A DNA stretch of 64,000 nt from an uncultured Porphyromonadaceae bacterium (GTDB taxonomy: Bacteria > Bacteroidota > Bacteroidia > Bacteroidales > Muribaculaceae), in the NCBI GenBank assembly GCA_947643665.1, contig CANRWW010000004.1, forward strand, positions 1 through 64,000. The letters are read 5' to 3'. The position numbers and the translations under genes are program-made. Below the pieces are notes generated by a model that saw only the letters and a program-made list of their open reading frames with translations, did not search any database and had not been told where the DNA came from. Of the stretch, positions 8,647 to 17,655 are shown piece after piece. Within the stretch, counting starts at the first letter, position 1; every line of letters starts with the position of its first letter.

Positions 8647-8719
8647 TAACCAAAAGGCAGTTAGAAACAAAGCGCCGGGTATTGTACCCGGCGCTTTGTT
8701 TCTAACTGCCTTTTGGTTA
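8647..8719. terminator. Perfect 35-bp-stem hairpin between convergent genes
   Basis: Bases 8647-8681 are the exact reverse complement of 8685-8719, with a 3-base loop (TTG). The stem core is GC-rich (GCGCCGGGTA) and the outer stem contains A- and T-rich steps on each side, so it can stop transcription from either direction. It lies between the TolC-like gene (plus) and the C10 protease gene (minus). Most intrinsic terminators have much shorter stems. Confidence 0.85.
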
Positions 8720-8797
8720 TATTGTTGACATATCAGGATATACCATTACAACATAACAAGGCATAGAGATAAGGCAATTATCCTATATGGCCGGCTA

Positions 8798-11203
8798 TCA
8801 TTTTTTCGCGATTCGTCTTGTTATGCGCTCGCCCGAGGCATCAACCGTTTCCACAATATATATACCGGCCGGAAAAGAGGCAAGCAGCGACATGTAGTGT
8901 TCATTCCCCAGATTCTGAATCATGGGAATCCCTGATAGAGAATATATATTAGTCTTTACTGTTTCTGACATATTTGTTTCCGTGACATTCACGTCCGAAG
9001 TGTCATCCAGTTTGAATACAACCTCAGAACCAGCTGGAAGAAGCGGTGTTTGTCCGTCGAAAACCATTGCAAAATATCTGTTGCCAGGCTTTCCAGGAGA
9101 CAGCACGCCAGATACAGTGAAATCTGTGGTATCCCCTTTGCCTACAAATATGGCATCTGTTTGGAAATGAGCCAATGATGAAACATTTCCAGCTTCATAT
9201 GGGAATATTACGACACTCAATATGCGCCCAAAGTAGCCTTCATCGCACACTATTGTGCCATTAAAAATGATCCTGTCTTTGTCTACGCATTCCGGATCTC
9301 CTTCTACAGAGAAACCTGTGGCTCTAACAACGGTATTCTGCGGAATCGGGTGCAATTCCACTTCCATTCCGTCAGAAATGATTGTATTGGTGCTTTCATT
9401 GACAAGATATAGCGTATAACTTCCCGCATCGGGATATTCTGCTGTTGCGAAATGATTGAAGATACCCGTGTATATAATTTCCATTTTTTCACCGGGAAGA
9501 ATATCAACCGGATATGGCTCTGATTTGGCTATAGGTGTAGTGCCGGATGCAAGGGTGGGAGTTATCTTTCCTATGAACTCAGTTTCACCATTGTTTACGA
9601 ATGTGGCTTTCAGGCGGAACAAATTGCCAAGATATACCGGTGTCAGCAATTCAATGTCCTCCGACAATATGTTTGTCAATACCGGAGCGTCGAATGTACA
9701 TTTGCCGTTTTTCAATGTCATTACCACTTCTTGCATGCATGAAAGTTTGACCGGAACATCTTTCCATACGCCGTCTGATCCACACATTACTGGAGTAATG
9801 GTGTAATTTCCGCTTCGCAGGGTAGATGGGATTCCGGAAATATAACTGCTTTCAGTTCCAAGACTCGGAATTGAGAATCTTGTAGAAGATGTCCCGTATT
9901 TTATTTCACCGGTTTCACTGTTGGTAAATTTTATTCCAAGTGTCCCATTTGCAGTACCGATGGAATAATTGATTATTCTGTTGCCTATCTTCAACAAGTC
10001 CCCAGGCCTGACATCACTATTGGCATTAACTGGAGTTACAAAAAATCCTTGATCCATCATCAGATTAAGGTACATTTTAGAACCGGCTTTTGGCCTGTGG
10101 ATATTGGCTATCACAGCTTGATCGAAATTAAATCCAGACATAGAGCCACCGATACCTTGACTGTAAGGATTGAGAGCCGATAGTCTAAAATAACCGTCGC
10201 TCATTCCTCCCCATCCCCAATTGATATGAAAATACCCGTCAGAACTATATCCGTCGCATACGAACGAATGTCCGCCCGAATTACTTGAGCCGGAATACTG
10301 CACAGGACCATGGTCACGCAATTGGCCATAAATGAAATCCTCCCATTCAAGCTGTCCGAAATAGTCTCGTTCTGCATATCTTACTCCCTGATCGTAATCG
10401 AAATAGTTGACCAGTGCTGATGCAACCAAAGCATCAGGCGCCCCGCTTTGCAAAGGAGAATAATTCATTTCCGTACTGACACCGCATGAATACATCAGGT
10501 TGGCTACGGCATATCTCTGCTGTTCTGTTCCTGCGTTTCCTGCATATGAGTCCAGCATATTTTCCCAATCATATGTTATTTGGGAAAAATCAAGTGAAAT
10601 CCAGTCGTTCCTGTAGAAATACTGATGCTCTCCTTTACCCTGGGCCGGCCATTTATGGTATGCCATAATCTGAGCCATTGCAGTTGCGACACATCCCGTG
10701 ACGGATTGCAACCCGTCATATGACGGGCATAAAGCATTATACGGTGCATCCTGATTCCAACGTGTAGTTATCATCGGCTCAATGGACGGATATTCCGGAC
10801 GTGTCGCAGCCATGGGCCGGTCAATTGCCATATTATCTATCTGACGCGCATACTCATTGAGCCACCATATCATGGCAGGCGGCATTTCCGGTGAAGAGAA
10901 TGTGCTGTCATCAGAGTAACCCAGTATAGGATCTGTACAATCATCGGCACTTAAAACCAAATAACCACCTTCCCCTTTTGAACAGAATACATATACAGCA
11001 GGAGATTGGGATGAATTGGAAAAAACACAATATTCCGGCTTCAATCCAGGGTGTTTTCCTGACAACACCTTTGATGCGCCAGGCGATTCTAGCGCTCTGG
11101 CAAGTGCCTTTTCTGGTGTGAGGCGCTTTGCCGAGATTGTTTCAACGCCCGCACCTAAAAACAGAGACAGAATCAGAATTGTGATAATCTTGTGAAAAGC
11201 CAT
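8798..11203 (-). CDS. Secreted C10-family (streptopain-like) cysteine protease
   Basis: Extracellular or surface protease of about 801 residues. ATG at 11203 gives MAFHKIITILILSLFLG, a signal peptide; the longer TTG reading from 11230 would start inside the promoter. Next come a propeptide of about 120 residues of the SpeB/Spi type (GGYLVLSADD), then the catalytic domain. The catalytic Cys is in VTGCVATAMAQIM near residue 171 and the His in GGHSFVCDG near 312, followed by FHINWGWGG. The long C-terminal half has beta-sandwich-like repeats. The end (TNIYSLSGIPM...GIYIVE) looks like a type IX secretion sorting domain. It is divergent from two secreted-protein genes. Confidence 0.88.
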   Translation of the reverse strand: MAFHKIITILILSLFLGAGVETISAKRLTPEKALARALESPGASKVLSGKHPGLKPEYCVFSNSSQSPAVYVFCSKGEGGYLVLSADDCTDPILGYSDDSTFSSPEMPPAMIWWLNEYARQIDNMAIDRPMAATRPEYPSIEPMITTRWNQDAPYNALCPSYDGLQSVTGCVATAMAQIMAYHKWPAQGKGEHQYFYRNDWISLDFSQITYDWENMLDSYAGNAGTEQQRYAVANLMYSCGVSTEMNYSPLQSGAPDALVASALVNYFDYDQGVRYAERDYFGQLEWEDFIYGQLRDHGPVQYSGSSNSGGHSFVCDGYSSDGYFHINWGWGGMSDGYFRLSALNPYSQGIGGSMSGFNFDQAVIANIHRPKAGSKMYLNLMMDQGFFVTPVNANSDVRPGDLLKIGNRIINYSIGTANGTLGIKFTNSETGEIKYGTSSTRFSIPSLGTESSYISGIPSTLRSGNYTITPVMCGSDGVWKDVPVKLSCMQEVVMTLKNGKCTFDAPVLTNILSEDIELLTPVYLGNLFRLKATFVNNGETEFIGKITPTLASGTTPIAKSEPYPVDILPGEKMEIIYTGIFNHFATAEYPDAGSYTLYLVNESTNTIISDGMEVELHPIPQNTVVRATGFSVEGDPECVDKDRIIFNGTIVCDEGYFGRILSVVIFPYEAGNVSSLAHFQTDAIFVGKGDTTDFTVSGVLSPGKPGNRYFAMVFDGQTPLLPAGSEVVFKLDDTSDVNVTETNMSETVKTNIYSLSGIPMIQNLGNEHYMSLLASFPAGIYIVETVDASGERITRRIAKK

Positions 11204-11563
11204 CTTTAAAAATATTTCATGAGTCCACAAAGATACCGTTTGCCAATATCATTTGCAATAGTTAACATCTTTATTTATCTGCTTTTCGAAGCAATTATTT
11301 ATTGTTGGGGTGCGCAATACCTTTACTGCCGTTTCAAATTGCCATTGATAAGAGCCGGACATGAGCAAAATGCATATGTAGCTAAAATAACACTCAAGCG
11401 ATTGTTAAAAAACGATAATTAACCGACTTTTATTTTCTTTATCATTTCTAATTACATAGATTTGTAGTGCAGATTATTCTCTGAAAGTTAAATGGCTCCC
11501 CTTTCGGATTGAATAGATGCCAGTTATTTCATAATGGAGCCTGCAATCATTCATAGACGAGAC
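11204..11563. promoter_or_regulatory. Divergent promoter region of secreted-protein genes
   Basis: A 360-bp gap without a convincing gene. On the minus strand, TATCTTTG (plus 11228-11235) with TTG 20 bp upstream (plus 11256-11258) should drive the protease and leaves a leader of about 20 bases. On the plus strand, TAGATTTG (11457-11464) is the best -7 box for the secreted pair, giving a leader of about 90 bases. A short ORF in the middle (11219-11422) has low-complexity hydrophobic content and is not called. Confidence 0.6.
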
Positions 11564-12034
11564 ATGAAAAAACTCCACACAGTTCTTGCATTTGTCACGC
11601 TAGCATTATTTGGTTCTTCCGCGCAATCATACCGATCTGTGGCTGTAAACCTAAATGATGGAAGTAATGTTGAAATCAATCTTTCCGACAACTTGTCGGC
11701 AACATTCAGTGAAGACGCGTTAATTCTCAGTAATGGCGATCAGGAGGTATCAGTTCCTCGTAATAACATAAAATCATTCACATTTTCCAAGGATCCTTAT
11801 TCAGGCATTTCGGAAATAGAATCTGAAAAAAACAGTCCTACGTTAATCGGGGCGAATATGGTGTTTGACTGCCTGCCTGAAAATTCAAAAATAACCGTCT
11901 ACGACCTTGCAGGCGTCGTGCTGAAAGAAGATATCGCCAGTGGTTTTTATTCCATAGACCTGTCAGAATTCACATCCGGCCCGGTTATAGTAAAAGTCAA
12001 CGGAATCTCTTATAAAATAGCCGTGAAACAATGA
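11564..12034 (+). CDS. Small secreted protein with T9SS-like C-terminus
   Basis: About 156 residues from ATG 11564, which begins MKKLHTVLAFVTLALFG, a clear signal peptide; ten extra residues from 11534 are unlikely. The mature N-terminal part (VAVNLNDGSNVEINLSDNLSATF...VPRNNIKSFTF) is a beta-rich segment often seen in Bacteroidales secreted proteins. The end (ITVYDLAGVVLKED...PVIVKVNGISYKIAVKQ) has the pattern of a type IX secretion sorting domain. Its TGA overlaps the next ATG (ATGA), so the two are translationally coupled. Function unknown; it could partner either the neighbouring protease or the coupled large protein. Confidence 0.7.
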   Translation: MKKLHTVLAFVTLALFGSSAQSYRSVAVNLNDGSNVEINLSDNLSATFSEDALILSNGDQEVSVPRNNIKSFTFSKDPYSGISEIESEKNSPTLIGANMVFDCLPENSKITVYDLAGVVLKEDIASGFYSIDLSEFTSGPVIVKVNGISYKIAVKQ

Positions 12035-14235
12035 AAAAGCAATTGATTACACTTTGCGCGGCTACTGCCGCCACTTTCGCGATTTTTGCTGCTAGCGACC
12101 GCATTGATATCTTTGACAAAGCAGGCAATTTCGTATCCCTTATGGTGGACGACATACAGTCTATCAACGTCAGCGGCGGTTCCAAAGAAGATGGATACAG
12201 CATTGTAAACGCCATTACAGCCAATGGTGTCAGATCCCGTAAGATTGCCGATGCCGGCGATATAATATACATGCCGGTAGATTATAATAAAGCGCATGAA
12301 ATTGCACTGAAAGATGCTCCCAATGCCCATGTGGTTCTTTACGATTGCCGAAACAATACAGATTATTGGGGCGAGGCTCAAATAGATCCCACCAAACCGG
12401 CAGACTGGCACGGTTGCCCTGCAGACGGGAATCCGCATTTCATGATTGATACAGACAAAGGATTTGCTTCCGAATACTCTATAATAGGGCAATATTCCGG
12501 AAAGGTCTACACTGACAATCCGAACTTTGTGTTCTGGAGCTCTGCAGAGGATAATCTTTTAGGTCTTGACAGCAACTCGTTTGACATGCCTTTCGAGCCA
12601 ATTGAAATAGCAGCAACTTCAATTGAGCTTGATACATATAAGGATGCCGCTTTTATAGGCACTTATACAGGTGCCGTCATCACATCCGGAAACGGACGCA
12701 TCGCCCATGTGCCAGTTACGCTTACAGCGGAGTTCCGCACAAATGGCACATATGTGATGAAAAGTACTGATGAAAATGAATTTGATTTTCTGGATCTATA
12801 TGACTGGGATGAACAGACAAACAGATTTGCCTATGTGCCCTATTCCGGGCGCCCGGTAAATCCGATGGACCTTGAAATTAAAACAGGGGTTGAAGGAGAG
12901 TTTATTGATGGAGGCTTCTGCTTCGCAGCTTTTCATGATCTTCTGGACGATAAGCCTGAAAATGCCATTCATTATATCATCGCAAAAAAAGGACATGAAT
13001 ACACCATAGCTTCAGCTGACGAATATGGTTACCGTATGTTAGTGCAGGCTCTGTCTTCAGAAGATGGTAGTACCCGTTATTTCTATATGGAGAATTATGG
13101 AAATAAACATACTGAAGTAACCATGGAATTCTCATATGGTAACAACATAGGGAAAGATTGTACGGCATTTGCCATAAGCAATGGCGAGAAACTGTTCAAA
13201 TATGACTATCAAGGTGAAGGATATGATCCTGTATTCATTATGCGGGGTTCTGAATACGGCAGTTATACCGGCGATGGTGAAGTTCTGTCTCTTGACGGGT
13301 TCGGTAACGGAACTTTTGGAGGCACATCATGCAAATATATCATTCAGAACGGAATGGCATGTGTGACTATAGATGATGAGGTGCATATGTTCATACTTGA
13401 CAGTAATGCGCATACCTATATTGAAATGTCTTCAGATGTCTGGACAGGACAATCGCAGTATATCAAATCCGATGCCGTAGGCTCTTACAATGGATCGCCA
13501 GAAAACTCACAAAACTCTATGCAGATTGATTTTGACAAGAATTTCTCTGGGGCTGATGAACCGGGTACAGCATGCGTGCGTTTCTCTGTAACTCGTAATG
13601 ATGGATTCGGCGGTTCGGTATACGAGGTCATTGCAAGTTCAGGAAAATATATATATAACGCAGATTCCAAAACAATAATTATAACCAATATTTATGCCGG
13701 GACCTCTGCATCTACCTCCGGTAGAAGGAATCTAACGCTAAAAGTCTCTGACGACCTACTGTCAATCTGGATGGACGACTCTGCTGAAGACCGTATATAT
13801 GGTTTCGGTCGCGATGGCTCATATCTGCTCACCGGAACAGTAAATACTATGACTACAACGGCACCGATAGTGGCTCTGGCCAACAAATATAAGGGAACCC
13901 CCAACATGCTGTCATGGGGAAATGCAACTCCTACTGAGGCAACTCTGGATATAAATTCCGACAATACTGCCACTTTTAAAATTATAGGTATGGGACAGGA
14001 ATTAATTAACAGCACTGTCCCATATGAAATGAATGGTACAACTCTGACACTTAAAGAAGTTACAACCTATGTAGGAGGAGGTCTTATGCCGGAAGAAACC
14101 ACGACAGACATTGTGTATGTTTTAGGTGAAGACGGATCTTTGACCTCCACCCAGACGATAACCGGAGCTGTCATCAGCATGTTCATGACTTTTGATATAG
14201 ACCTGTCGTCAGACTCTCTGGTTCCTGAAGAATAA
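12031..14235 (+). CDS. Large secreted beta-rich protein, function unknown
   Basis: Encodes 734 residues with a signal peptide (MKKQLITLCAATAATFAIFAA). The first mature segment (DRIDIFDKAGNFVSLMVDDIQSINVSG) resembles the N-terminal module of the preceding protein. The rest is rich in Gly, Asp, Asn, Tyr and Thr, with several repeats of about 100-130 residues of the style 'YTGDGEVLSLDGFGNGTF' and 'YKGTPNMLSWGNATP', typical of surface or extracellular beta-sandwich proteins. No catalytic motif was seen. Translation is coupled to the small protein upstream by a 4-base overlap. Two hairpins follow the stop. I do not recognise a named family. Confidence 0.65.
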   Translation: MKKQLITLCAATAATFAIFAASDRIDIFDKAGNFVSLMVDDIQSINVSGGSKEDGYSIVNAITANGVRSRKIADAGDIIYMPVDYNKAHEIALKDAPNAHVVLYDCRNNTDYWGEAQIDPTKPADWHGCPADGNPHFMIDTDKGFASEYSIIGQYSGKVYTDNPNFVFWSSAEDNLLGLDSNSFDMPFEPIEIAATSIELDTYKDAAFIGTYTGAVITSGNGRIAHVPVTLTAEFRTNGTYVMKSTDENEFDFLDLYDWDEQTNRFAYVPYSGRPVNPMDLEIKTGVEGEFIDGGFCFAAFHDLLDDKPENAIHYIIAKKGHEYTIASADEYGYRMLVQALSSEDGSTRYFYMENYGNKHTEVTMEFSYGNNIGKDCTAFAISNGEKLFKYDYQGEGYDPVFIMRGSEYGSYTGDGEVLSLDGFGNGTFGGTSCKYIIQNGMACVTIDDEVHMFILDSNAHTYIEMSSDVWTGQSQYIKSDAVGSYNGSPENSQNSMQIDFDKNFSGADEPGTACVRFSVTRNDGFGGSVYEVIASSGKYIYNADSKTIIITNIYAGTSASTSGRRNLTLKVSDDLLSIWMDDSAEDRIYGFGRDGSYLLTGTVNTMTTTAPIVALANKYKGTPNMLSWGNATPTEATLDINSDNTATFKIIGMGQELINSTVPYEMNGTTLTLKEVTTYVGGGLMPEETTTDIVYVLGEDGSLTSTQTITGAVISMFMTFDIDLSSDSLVPEE

Positions 14236-14238
14236 GAA

Positions 14239-14320
14239 AATATTACAGACCTGTAATATTGATATCTATAAATATAGCGTTGTGCCAAAATATTTGACTT
14301 GAGGCACAACGCTATATTTA
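14239..14320 (+). terminator. Two tandem hairpins after the large secreted protein
   Basis: The first is a 10-bp palindrome (14239-14248 with 14251-14260) immediately after the stop codon. The second has perfect 18-bp arms (14269-14286 and 14303-14320) and a 16-base loop. Neither is followed by a long T-run, although the second ends in TATATTTA. Confidence 0.65.
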
Positions 14321-14518
14321 CATGCATTCATGTAAAGCATTTATGGCATAGGACATAAATACCACCGCTTATGAATGACCGGGGGTTATACTGTGCCAAT
14401 TTCAATATCACGTGCTCCTCCACGCCTAAAAGCATCATTACAGAATGTCGCACATTATTTTGAATAGCACCTCATAAAAAGTTTGATTTAAGGCTATATG
14501 CCATTATAGTATCAAATA

Positions 14519-15496
14519 TTATCTATACCATGGATGCCTGATTACAGACATACTTTCAAAATCGGCATCAGACAACCTGCGCACATATAGCAGATCAAGA
14601 TCAATGTAATCTTTATCCTCCTGCCTGAGCGAGCTGACCATGACACGTCCGGCACAATGCACAAACCGATTTCCACCAATATACAACCCCACATGGTTCA
14701 CCCTTCCTGTTGCAGGATTTCCGAAAAACAGCAAATCACCTTTCTTATACCCTTTCATAGGGTGCAATGGTATATCGGCACCCTTTTTAGCCTGCTGCGA
14801 AGCATTTCGAGGCAAAATTACTCCTTGCGAAAAAAACGCGATTTTAGTCAGCCCTGAACAATCCATTGACTTCGAAGATGTGCCACCCCACAGATAAGGA
14901 GTGCCATTCAGGCATATCGCAAATTTGATGACTTCATCAATATCAGCATCCATGCCGTTCCATTCCCTAAAATGTTTTATCTCGTTGCTACGTATATAGC
15001 CTTTCCTTCCGTCCGGCAGGACAACCGCCGAAAAACCATATGGGGCAGATTTCCCTCTTTCCAACACAGAACCGTTTACCACATCAGTAAGGCGGTGGAC
15101 GGCAAGCGTGTCACGTGGACTTTCCGACGAAGGAACGGCATAGTCATAAACATACGTCTGGTCATAGGTTTCTACCACTACCCTATCAGCAGCACGCCAT
15201 ACAGACATTTCCGCGTCTGATTTCAACTTCACTGAATTTTTAATAACATACCCATTATATCCCTCAGGCGTCTCAATACTTAGCCAATCTCCTTCACGCC
15301 CGGTTATTTTCAAGGGGGTTCCCATTATAACCTGTGACCCGAGTTCTGCAGCATGACCAGGTTTTTCGCGGACATTTGCTACAGATACCCTCACCAACGC
15401 CCAACTCTTGCTGGCAGCAGCGATATCTTGACATAAAAACAGACATAGCGCAATCGCAATCGCTTGCGCCACATGCTTTCTCAAAAATCCAAACAT
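14519..15496 (-). CDS. NlpC/P60 peptidoglycan hydrolase with SH3 domains
   Basis: Exported C40-family cysteine peptidase of 325 residues that should cleave peptide stems of peptidoglycan. The signal peptide is about residues 1-28. An SH3b domain follows (VSVANVREKPGHAAELGSQ, then GYNGYVIKNSVKL), and a second SH3-like module ends near RKGYIRSNEI. The NlpC/P60 domain has the catalytic Cys in SMDCSGL, a His in RVNHVGLYIG and a third polar residue in FVHCAG. It reads leftwards and is separated from glmM by a clear terminator, so it is probably its own unit. Confidence 0.92.
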   Translation of the reverse strand: MFGFLRKHVAQAIAIALCLFLCQDIAAASKSWALVRVSVANVREKPGHAAELGSQVIMGTPLKITGREGDWLSIETPEGYNGYVIKNSVKLKSDAEMSVWRAADRVVVETYDQTYVYDYAVPSSESPRDTLAVHRLTDVVNGSVLERGKSAPYGFSAVVLPDGRKGYIRSNEIKHFREWNGMDADIDEVIKFAICLNGTPYLWGGTSSKSMDCSGLTKIAFFSQGVILPRNASQQAKKGADIPLHPMKGYKKGDLLFFGNPATGRVNHVGLYIGGNRFVHCAGRVMVSSLRQEDKDYIDLDLLYVRRLSDADFESMSVIRHPWYR

Positions 15497-15521
15497 AATT
15501 ATACTGTCTTAAACAAAAAAA

Positions 15522-15560
15522 TGCGCGCGACGTCGCCTGATTGCCTTAACGTCGCGCGCA
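15522..15560 (-). terminator. Intrinsic terminator of the glmM operon
   Basis: The arms TGCGCGCGACGT (15522-15533) and ACGTCGCGCGCA (15549-15560) are perfectly complementary over 12 bp. On the minus strand they are followed by TTTTTTTG. It lies 34 bases after the glmM stop. Confidence 0.9.
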
Positions 15561-15594
15561 GTACTTTCAGCACATCATCCGGATGCGTTTGTCA

Positions 15595-16980
15595 TCAAGC
15601 CATAGAAGCCATAACCTGCTTCACATTGTCAGCAAGTGCTTCAGCCTCCTCCATCGTATGGGCTTCGGCATAAATGCGTATGATCGGCTCTGTGTTTGAT
15701 TTACGCAGATGAACCCACGAGTCCTTAAAATCAATCTTGACACCATCTATGTCTGTGATTTTTTCTGACGAATACTTTTCTTTCATTGCTGCAAGAATCG
15801 CATCCACGTCAATATCGGGAGTAAGCTGTATTTTGTTTTTAGCGATGGCATACTGGGGATATCCTTTCTTCAGTTCGCTGACTTTTTTGCCGCTTTTGGC
15901 TAGCAGGGTAAGAAACAAGGCGACACCTACAAGAGCATCACGGCCATAATGTGCCTCAGGATATATAACCCCGCCATTACCTTCACCACCGATCACAGCA
16001 CCGGTCTCCTTCATTTTGGTAACTACATTTACCTCGCCTACGGCTGCTGCGTTATATTCACACCCATGAGCTCGTGTCACATCACCAAGCGCACGCGAAC
16101 TGCTGAGATTGGAAACGGTAGCGCCGGGAGTATGGCTCAATATATAATCAGCTACGGCCACAAGTGTGTATTCCTCTACAAACATCTCACCATTCTCCAT
16201 GACAATAGCAAGACGGTCAACATCAGGATCAACAACAAATCCAACATCAGCCTTGCCATTTGCCATCAAAGCGGAAATCTGCGTAAGGTTTTCAGGAATC
16301 GGTTCCGGAGTATGGGCAAAACATCCTGTAGCCTCACAGTTCAGCTCTACAATATTTTTTACACCAAGCGCACGCAACAACTGCGGTATAATGATGCCGC
16401 CAACTGAATTTACAGCATCTACAGCTACAGTGAAATCAGCCTTTGCAATAGCTTCGCGATCAACAAGATCCAGTGCGAGCACCTGTTCGATATGGCGTCT
16501 GTTCCAGGTCTGGTCTGTCAGTATTGAGCCGATCTTGTCATATGTGGCAAATTCAAAATCTTCCGCTTCTGCAATACGCAGCACTTCCTTGCCTTGCATG
16601 TCATTCAGAAACTCCCCATCCGAGTTAAGTAGTTTAAGGGCATTCCATTGCGCAGGATTATGCGATGCGGTAAGTATGACACCTCCGCATGCTTTCATCC
16701 CGGCTACAGCCACTTCTGTGGTTGGAGTGGAGGCAAGCCCGATATTAACTACATCAAACCCCATTCCTGTAAGTGTTGCGCATACAAGGCTGTCTACCAT
16801 CTGGCCTGATACACGTGCATCGCGTCCAACTACAATCAAATTTGAACGGCATTCTGAATTTTTACGGATAAAGGAGGCATATGCAGCGGTAAACTTCACA
16901 ACATCAAGTGGGCTAAGTCCCTCGCCGGGACGGCCACCTATGGTTCCGCGTATGCCGGAAATAGATTTTATCAGTGACAT
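15595..16980 (-). CDS. glmM: Phosphoglucosamine mutase
   Basis: Interconverts glucosamine-6-phosphate and glucosamine-1-phosphate, feeding UDP-GlcNAc for peptidoglycan and LPS. 461 residues, a normal length for the alpha-phosphohexomutase family. Features in order: SGIRGTIGG near the N-terminus, the catalytic phosphoserine loop TASHNPAQWN near residue 102, the metal-binding DPDVDRL, the sugar-binding GEGNGGVIYP and a C-terminal phosphate-binding RKSNTEPIIRIYAEA. In Bacteroidales it is commonly the third gene after nrnA and a DUF4827 lipoprotein, as here. A related phosphomannomutase cannot be excluded by sequence alone, but the SHNP context and neighbours favour GlmM. Confidence 0.88.
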   Translation of the reverse strand: MSLIKSISGIRGTIGGRPGEGLSPLDVVKFTAAYASFIRKNSECRSNLIVVGRDARVSGQMVDSLVCATLTGMGFDVVNIGLASTPTTEVAVAGMKACGGVILTASHNPAQWNALKLLNSDGEFLNDMQGKEVLRIAEAEDFEFATYDKIGSILTDQTWNRRHIEQVLALDLVDREAIAKADFTVAVDAVNSVGGIIIPQLLRALGVKNIVELNCEATGCFAHTPEPIPENLTQISALMANGKADVGFVVDPDVDRLAIVMENGEMFVEEYTLVAVADYILSHTPGATVSNLSSSRALGDVTRAHGCEYNAAAVGEVNVVTKMKETGAVIGGEGNGGVIYPEAHYGRDALVGVALFLTLLAKSGKKVSELKKGYPQYAIAKNKIQLTPDIDVDAILAAMKEKYSSEKITDIDGVKIDFKDSWVHLRKSNTEPIIRIYAEAHTMEEAEALADNVKQVMASMA

Positions 16981-17010
16981 AAGTAACTGTAATATATTGT
17001 TTTTAAAGTA

Positions 17011-17637
17011 TTACTGATTCTCTTCTGGCTCGAATTCCCCGCTTGAAGCTGGCGGAAAATATCGCACATCATAGTAATAGAACGGTACTACCTGCGAGAT
17101 TTCGTTGCTAAGGCCATACTGCGATTTTATTACCAGATTCACACGACAGAACATGCCTAAATAAAGCAACGGGGTCTGCAATCCCGATCCCCACTGTGCC
17201 GAACTGCTCAGACTGTAATTATTGAATCTGAACGATGCTGACCCGACAGATAAATCTTCCGAATTTCCCCACCCCTCGGAAAATTTGCCATCGTCAGGAT
17301 TATACGAATAAAGACTGCTGCGTGTAAAACGGAAATAAACCAGATCATCGTCTTCCGCCATCATTTCCGTATTTCCTTTGCTAAGCACCTGCATATATAT
17401 GTTGCCCTCTTCGTCAAGACGATAGAAAGGAGCATCGGGTCCGATAATAAAATTATTATCATCCGGAAGATCGAGTATCACATTTTGATCGGCCAAAAAA
17501 GTATTTACCGCTTTAGCCTCATCGGTCAGAAGATCGGCATAGCTTTTGCCGTCGTTACATGATGAAGTCAGCATTGCAAATCCGACCGAAGCGGCTGCCA
17601 ATACCGGAAAGAGCGGTCCAAAGGCTTTGAAACTCAT
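17011..17637 (-). CDS. DUF4827 lipoprotein, probably FKBP-like
   Basis: 208-residue predicted lipoprotein: an N-terminal hydrophobic segment ends in a lipobox-like TSSC (Cys near residue 27). The rest resembles the DUF4827 family of Bacteroidales, which I recall as distantly FKBP-like; no catalytic set can be confirmed. A C-terminal segment (ISQVVPFYYYDVRYFPP) is well suited to a beta strand. It sits between the nrnA-like gene and glmM, in the order usual for this taxon, with 19 and 31 bases of spacing, so it should be co-transcribed. Probable envelope role, specifics unknown. Confidence 0.8.
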   Translation of the reverse strand: MSFKAFGPLFPVLAAASVGFAMLTSSCNDGKSYADLLTDEAKAVNTFLADQNVILDLPDDNNFIIGPDAPFYRLDEEGNIYMQVLSKGNTEMMAEDDDLVYFRFTRSSLYSYNPDDGKFSEGWGNSEDLSVGSASFRFNNYSLSSSAQWGSGLQTPLLYLGMFCRVNLVIKSQYGLSNEISQVVPFYYYDVRYFPPASSGEFEPEENQ

Positions 17638-17655
17638 TGTATATTTTGTTATTCG

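Noticed and set aside
11219-11422. 67-codon plus-strand ORF in the divergent promoter gap
   Set aside because: It covers the protease promoter, is hydrophobic and low in complexity, and has no family features.
16166-17017. 283-codon plus-strand ORF over glmM
   Set aside because: Ser/Thr/Ala-rich shadow of the glmM reverse frame; no motifs.
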